Assembly (NCBI GenBank): GCA_965226945.1
Contig: OZ245717.1
Location: 7,440,001-7,504,000, forward strand
Length of the DNA: 64,000 bases
Direction: 5' to 3'
From: SYLG01 sp965226945
GTDB taxonomy: Bacteria; Planctomycetota; Planctomycetia; Gemmatales; Gemmataceae
The notes under the pieces are model-generated. The model did not search any database, was not told where the DNA came from, and saw only the letters and a list, made by a program, of their open reading frames with translations. The translations under genes and the position numbers were made by a program. Positions 61,501 through 64,000 of the stretch are shown here, in pieces; within the stretch, counting starts at the first letter, position 1; the number at the start of each line of letters is the position of its first letter.

Positions 61501-62752
61501 CTGTCAGAATGAACCCCAGGCTCGCAATCATGACCAAGACTCCCTTCGGCGAAAAAAACCGTGACGTCGCCCGTGGCGCGGCCACGGTTGGAGACAAACA
61601 CACAGGCAACGCCACGCTCGCGGGTTGCTGAAGATGGGCCAGGCAGTTTTGCATCAGTTCGGCCGCTTCGTCCGCGCTGGCGTAACGTTCATGAGGCCTC
61701 TTGGCCATCAACTTGTTCACGATCTGGCAAAGCCAAGCGGGTAACCCCGGATTGATCTCGCGAATGGGCACCGGTTCCGTGTCGCTTACCAACCTGAGAA
61801 TGCCGTAGCTCGAATCGGCGCGGAAGGGGGCGCGTCCCGTGCACATGGCGTAAAGCACGCTTCCCAGACTAAAAAGATCCGAGCGGGGGTCGACCGGCTG
61901 GCCGCGCGCCTGTTCGGGCGACATGAAGGGGGGCGTGCCGGCAAGGGTGCCCACCCGGGTCAGGTTGACATCGTCGACGGCGCGCGCCAGGCCGAAATCG
62001 GTCAAGGTCACCCGTTCGATCCCATCGGCCAGCATGATGTTGGCAGGCTTGATATCGCGATGAACCAGCCCCTGGGCGTGCGCCGCGGCCAGCCCGCAAG
62101 CAGCTTGCATGCCGATGCGCAAAATCTCTTTCAGTTCCAGTGGCCCCCGGTCCTCAAGCCTTTTTTGTAAGGACATTCCGCGGCAATAAGGCATCACCAG
62201 ATACGGCATGTCCTGCCACACCGAGACGGCGTGAATCGCCATGACATGATCGTTGACGACGGCTGCCGCCGCTTGCGCTTCTCGAGCAAACCGCTTCCTG
62301 GCGGCGCTCGAAGCCGCCAGATGAGGTAAAAGCATTTTGATCGCGACGTAGCGGTTCAGCGCGGCATCAAAGCCTTTGAACACCACGCCCATGCCGCCCT
62401 GGCCCAAAATTCCCTTGATTTCATAGGGGCCGATACGGCCAAGCATTTGCGGATCGTCGGTCGCGCCGAGCAACATAAGGAGGCCACGAGTCGCCCCCTT
62501 CGCGATGCTCGCGCGGTCGTCCTCGTCGCTCAGATCGCTAGCGCCATGAGCGATGGATTCTTGATCGGACGATAGGGCGGCGCGTAGCTCTTGCTTCCAG
62601 CCGGCATCACTTTCAAGACCGTCAAGGAGATCGCGGCAATGCTGACAGTCGGTCAAGTGGCTTTCCCAGTCGCGGCATTGCTTGGGCGAAAGTTCGTCTT
62701 CGGCAAAATTTTGCAACATCTCAACCGGTATGCAGGCAATCGGTGCAGTCAC
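58502..62752 (-). CDS. Giant serine/threonine kinase with zinc-finger, Gly-Met-Pro repeats and secretin-N-like domain
   Basis: GTG 62752 overlaps the sigma stop as GTGA and follows GAGGG at 8 nt; ATG 62779 is less likely. Residues 15-45 hold an anti-sigma-like zinc finger (HLTDCQHC). Residues 108-370 are a Hanks kinase (GQGGMGVV, K139, HRD 231-233, DFG 252-254). A TM helix spans 404-421. Outside lie a GTWxSSEWG beta domain, about 250 residues of GMPGMG-type repeats, and a segment with AEQLARTLSEIHKNRPEVKI and SMEADGPNNVLIVRGPVDQIHEIESMM like secretin N-domains. A second ILEGSWSGGEWG domain and a C-terminal GVWELDA domain seen in planctomycete proteins follow. It is a receptor kinase; ligand and substrates are unknown. 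Confidence 0.88.
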   Translation of the reverse strand: MTAPIACIPVEMLQNFAEDELSPKQCRDWESHLTDCQHCRDLLDGLESDAGWKQELRAALSSDQESIAHGASDLSDEDDRASIAKGATRGLLMLLGATDDPQMLGRIGPYEIKGILGQGGMGVVFKGFDAALNRYVAIKMLLPHLAASSAARKRFAREAQAAAAVVNDHVMAIHAVSVWQDMPYLVMPYCRGMSLQKRLEDRGPLELKEILRIGMQAACGLAAAHAQGLVHRDIKPANIMLADGIERVTLTDFGLARAVDDVNLTRVGTLAGTPPFMSPEQARGQPVDPRSDLFSLGSVLYAMCTGRAPFRADSSYGILRLVSDTEPVPIREINPGLPAWLCQIVNKLMAKRPHERYASADEAAELMQNCLAHLQQPASVALPVCLSPTVAAPRATSRFFSPKGVLVMIASLGFILTGIFGYQLTGPPQIAGTWTSSEWGQVVLTQPTPGECTGTYSETLGKGTGKIRLKWSRIEQRFNGTWDEGEDRFGDMSLRLVKEELRGAATTDLKSRINPGTPRLADLAWVRETRAGQATSSGPGFSYPGGMPGMGSPGSMSPGGMPGASMGPAGSMGSTGMPGPGMPPGGSMGSGGMAMPGMGPAGSMGSGGMAMPGMGPAGSSGPAGMPGTPAGVMPGMSSGQMSGGTMPSEGMPGGVPTGAVGPAGMPGMPGGGGMAPGRNMQPGGMPGVSPAGMEEGSDSTIRKPPGSVPGMNPGPRGRGPGGMPGMGMPGMGGMPGMGMPGSKPGMGDTMMAPGGGVPGMGFGAGMAPMGRTGGSEGYGGTPPMGGRPGGMSKEGILLGSEGTTDGTPSSSRGRMRGRPGMSGEGVVAPAEVAHPTEKSGVGQKPMAERPPSEQQHSAATAAGLRQYSVAAGTAEQLARTLSEIHKNRPEVKIQAVNPHLVLVFAIPEVQVEIASQILGLTSMKTSRISTGSLRPSSVAEVLKGMLRDSKMSTSLLSMEADGPNNVLIVRGPVDQIHEIESMMKALSTMNGPPPGSPAGSQNGIVGSGNLMGLDPGRRRHILEGSWSGGEWGSVEIRQGMDVKRKGSLQGSYHNRENGRQGKFTLAPMSEKTNAFSGAWNEPDGKTGEVMLNCSNDGMSIRGSWIRHCDHAMQAGIDFGDLSWSRRQASPVEELERSPNRGREAPPPSANSRAAEARDDQERSEKREDASERPRAGQSILDSAGRRIPGRPPEASSPPVPNQRAKPPGENANPVKPSEETSKEGASDTVGGLRSATTGERLGRTSNEGGRPAVKSSASLEGVWELDASPESTTTPKEDSDYYVFTSGWHARIRGTEPIWAARFQVQNEFIPARIQFPQEGKRGIYEVKGEGLRLNLAPEKEALPTKFGTTRPEFKRVHGDVEQRILKAMKNYAARKEGQSHEKDKSDPKLDQPASGAREGQPGLGGAPSPGAALRR
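60903..60998. repeat. Perfect 48-bp tandem repeat (two copies) in the kinase gene
   Basis: Bases 60903-60950 and 60951-60998 are identical and encode two copies of the 16-residue unit GMGPAGSMGSGGMAMP. They lie within a longer, less regular Gly-Met-Pro region of about 60420-61130. In-frame length variation by slippage is expected. Confidence 0.9.
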
Positions 62753-63369
62753 GGGATGCCCTCGCTTTCGATGTTCCAATGATTGGAAATTTCCAGGGCT
62801 TTTTCCTTGAGCCTGCGCGAAACCCGAAAGCGCGCCATGTAGACGGCTCCCGTGGTGCAGCCTTGCTCGGCCGCGATTTGCGCAACGCTTTTTCCCTCAA
62901 CGGTCGTCTCAAAGAAAAGCCGCCAGATCGATTCACTGAATTCCGAGCGAATCTGCTCGCTGGCAAATCTCAGGGCTTCGCGCCGGCTTTCCTGCGTGAA
63001 CTCGTCGGAAGTGGACCTTTCCCGTTCCGGTTCACTTTGCAAGAGTTCCATAACCGAGCTGGAACCGGTTCCCCGGTCCAGGCGTGGCCTCGTCAGCACT
63101 TTGGTCGCCGCGTTGCGTGTGATCGTAACCAACCAGGCGCGAAACGGCGGCCGGTCCGGTCCCGGCTCCCAGTGCTCGATCGCCTGGGTGATCGAGATGC
63201 AGACGCGCTGTGCCACATCCTGGGCGTCGGCGTCTTGCAACCCGCGCCTGAGCGCCATGCGGTAAATCACCGGCCGGTAAATTGCCAGAAATTCATTCCA
63301 GGCCGCTTCGTCGGCAAGGTCTTTGATCCTTGCAATGAGGCTCTGGCTGGTCTCGGGAAATTCCAACAT
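62749..63369 (-). CDS. ECF sigma factor paired with the giant kinase
   Basis: This 206-residue protein has region 2 (WNEFLAIYRPVIYRMALRRGLQDADAQDVAQRVCISITQAIEHWEPGPDRPPFRAWLVTITRNAA) and region 4 (SESIWRLFFETTVEGKSVAQIAAEQGCTTGAVYMARFRVSRRLKEKA). The FRAWLxTITRNAA form is typical of planctomycete sigma factors that come with a kinase gene. Its TGA overlaps the kinase start. The kinase carries an anti-sigma-like zinc finger, so it may hold this sigma directly. Confidence 0.9.
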   Translation of the reverse strand: MLEFPETSQSLIARIKDLADEAAWNEFLAIYRPVIYRMALRRGLQDADAQDVAQRVCISITQAIEHWEPGPDRPPFRAWLVTITRNAATKVLTRPRLDRGTGSSSVMELLQSEPERERSTSDEFTQESRREALRFASEQIRSEFSESIWRLFFETTVEGKSVAQIAAEQGCTTGAVYMARFRVSRRLKEKALEISNHWNIESEGIP

Positions 63370-63854
63370 GCCGGCCCCGATCCGTTCCGCGTCGTCGCGA
63401 TGCCTGTGAAGAACGCTTCAAGCTCTGCCAGTGATCTCTCATTTTGCTAAGGAATTCGCGGAACCGCAGGCAGTCGGACCGAATGCGACCGCTGCTTTCC
63501 CAAGAAGTTCCTGACCATTGTCCCCAGGTGTGGCCCCCCAGGTGAGCCATCCGGGATCAATCATCATCTAAAGAACTCAGCCACGACCTTCGCGGATCTT
63601 TCTAAAAAAGCGAACAAAATCTCAAATCGACGGCCAGCAGCCCAAAAATCTGGGCAATTGGCCCCCAAATAAGGATCATTTTACGTCGGCCCTCGGCCGC
63701 GATCGCGCGCGGACGATTGATCCTAACTGGAAGCGGGCGAATGATTTTCGCCAGTTCAGCCGCGGCAACCAACCAGAATCTTCGCGACATCGGTCGCATT
63801 TGATCCCGCACAAACCTCTTTTAAATAAGAACGAGGCCAAGGAGGGAGTAAAAC
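63370..63854. other. Divergent promoter region, 485 bp
   Basis: Two sigma-factor genes are transcribed outwards from this gap. I found no gene and no certain promoter. The region probably carries binding sites for one or both of these sigma factors. Confidence 0.35.
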
Positions 63855-64000
63855 GTGGAATCGGATGCAGAGATCATTCACGCGGTACTGCGCGGAGATC
63901 GGGGCCAATTCGCGACGCTGGTCGCGCGCTATGAACGCGCTGTTTGGGCCACGGCCTGGCGCGTCGTGAAGGACGATCATGCCGCAAGCGACGCGGCTCA
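63855..64000 (+). CDS. ECF sigma factor, N-terminal part (3' end outside window)
   Basis: GTG 63855 is preceded by AAGGAGGGAG, a very strong ribosome site. The 48 visible codons read VESDAEIIHAVLRGDRGQFATLVARYERAVWATAWRVVKDDHAASDAA, the start of sigma region 2 of an ECF factor (the DHAASDAA stretch precedes the usual VQETF box). The rest lies beyond the window. Confidence 0.85.
   Translation, partial: MESDAEIIHAVLRGDRGQFATLVARYERAVWATAWRVVKDDHAASDAA

Noticed and set aside
1..64000. CRISPR arrays, tRNA or rRNA genes
   Set aside because: No regularly spaced direct repeats and no tRNA-like T-loop or rRNA sequence were noticed on either strand by eye; a dedicated scan would be needed to exclude them.

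Overview
This window looks like chromosomal DNA from a planctomycete, most likely a relative of Gemmata and its family. That is an inference from gene style: an ECF sigma factor fused to a WD40 propeller, serine/threonine kinases fused to sensor domains, a large surface protein with an N-terminal LEDRLTPA motif, FG-GAP, HEAT and PQQ propeller secreted proteins, a sialate O-acetylesterase, and several sigma/kinase pairs. I saw no rRNA, tRNA or CRISPR array.

Layout. 1-293 is the tail of a glycoside hydrolase. 813-6937 is a three-gene heavy-metal RND efflux operon (outer membrane lipoprotein channel, adaptor, pump). A convergent phosphate transporter and a sugar isomerase-like gene follow. 9685-14978 holds three minus-strand genes: a thioredoxin-like protein, the sigma-WD40 fusion and a Tat-exported protein of unknown function. 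15091-21222 is a tight minus-strand signalling operon (hybrid kinase, CheR, CheB, hybrid kinase). 21594-29970 carries a pseudouridine synthase, a PQQ propeller protein, a sialate esterase, a receptor kinase with a urea-binding-protein-like sensor, and a DUF1264 protein.

30073-31992 is an apparently complete class C group II intron sitting just after the DUF1264 terminator. Next come an E2-like acyltransferase with a methyltransferase, an FG-GAP protein whose frame contains a TGA followed by a SECIS-like hairpin, a serine beta-lactamase-like hydrolase, a HEAT protein and an S9 peptidase. 41942-44084 is a VOC/YCII/ECF42-type sigma module. Ankyrin, GNAT, an ankyrin pseudogene, a PadR/membrane-protein pair and a helical-repeat protein follow. 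49774-52986 is the surface protein.

53701-56076 is a degraded locus invaded by an IS3-type element whose transposase carries a CHC2 primase-type zinc finger. The right end holds two sigma-led units: sigma with a membrane protein, and sigma with a giant kinase containing Gly-Met-Pro repeats and a secretin-N-like domain. A further sigma gene is cut by the window edge.

The main themes are surface sensing and envelope regulation: at least five sigma-70-type regulators, two receptor kinases and two hybrid histidine kinases occur in 64 kb. Strongest leads: the possible selenocysteine codon at 35270-35272, the kinase/urea-sensor fusion, the transposase/CHC2 fusion, and the terminator-associated intron.
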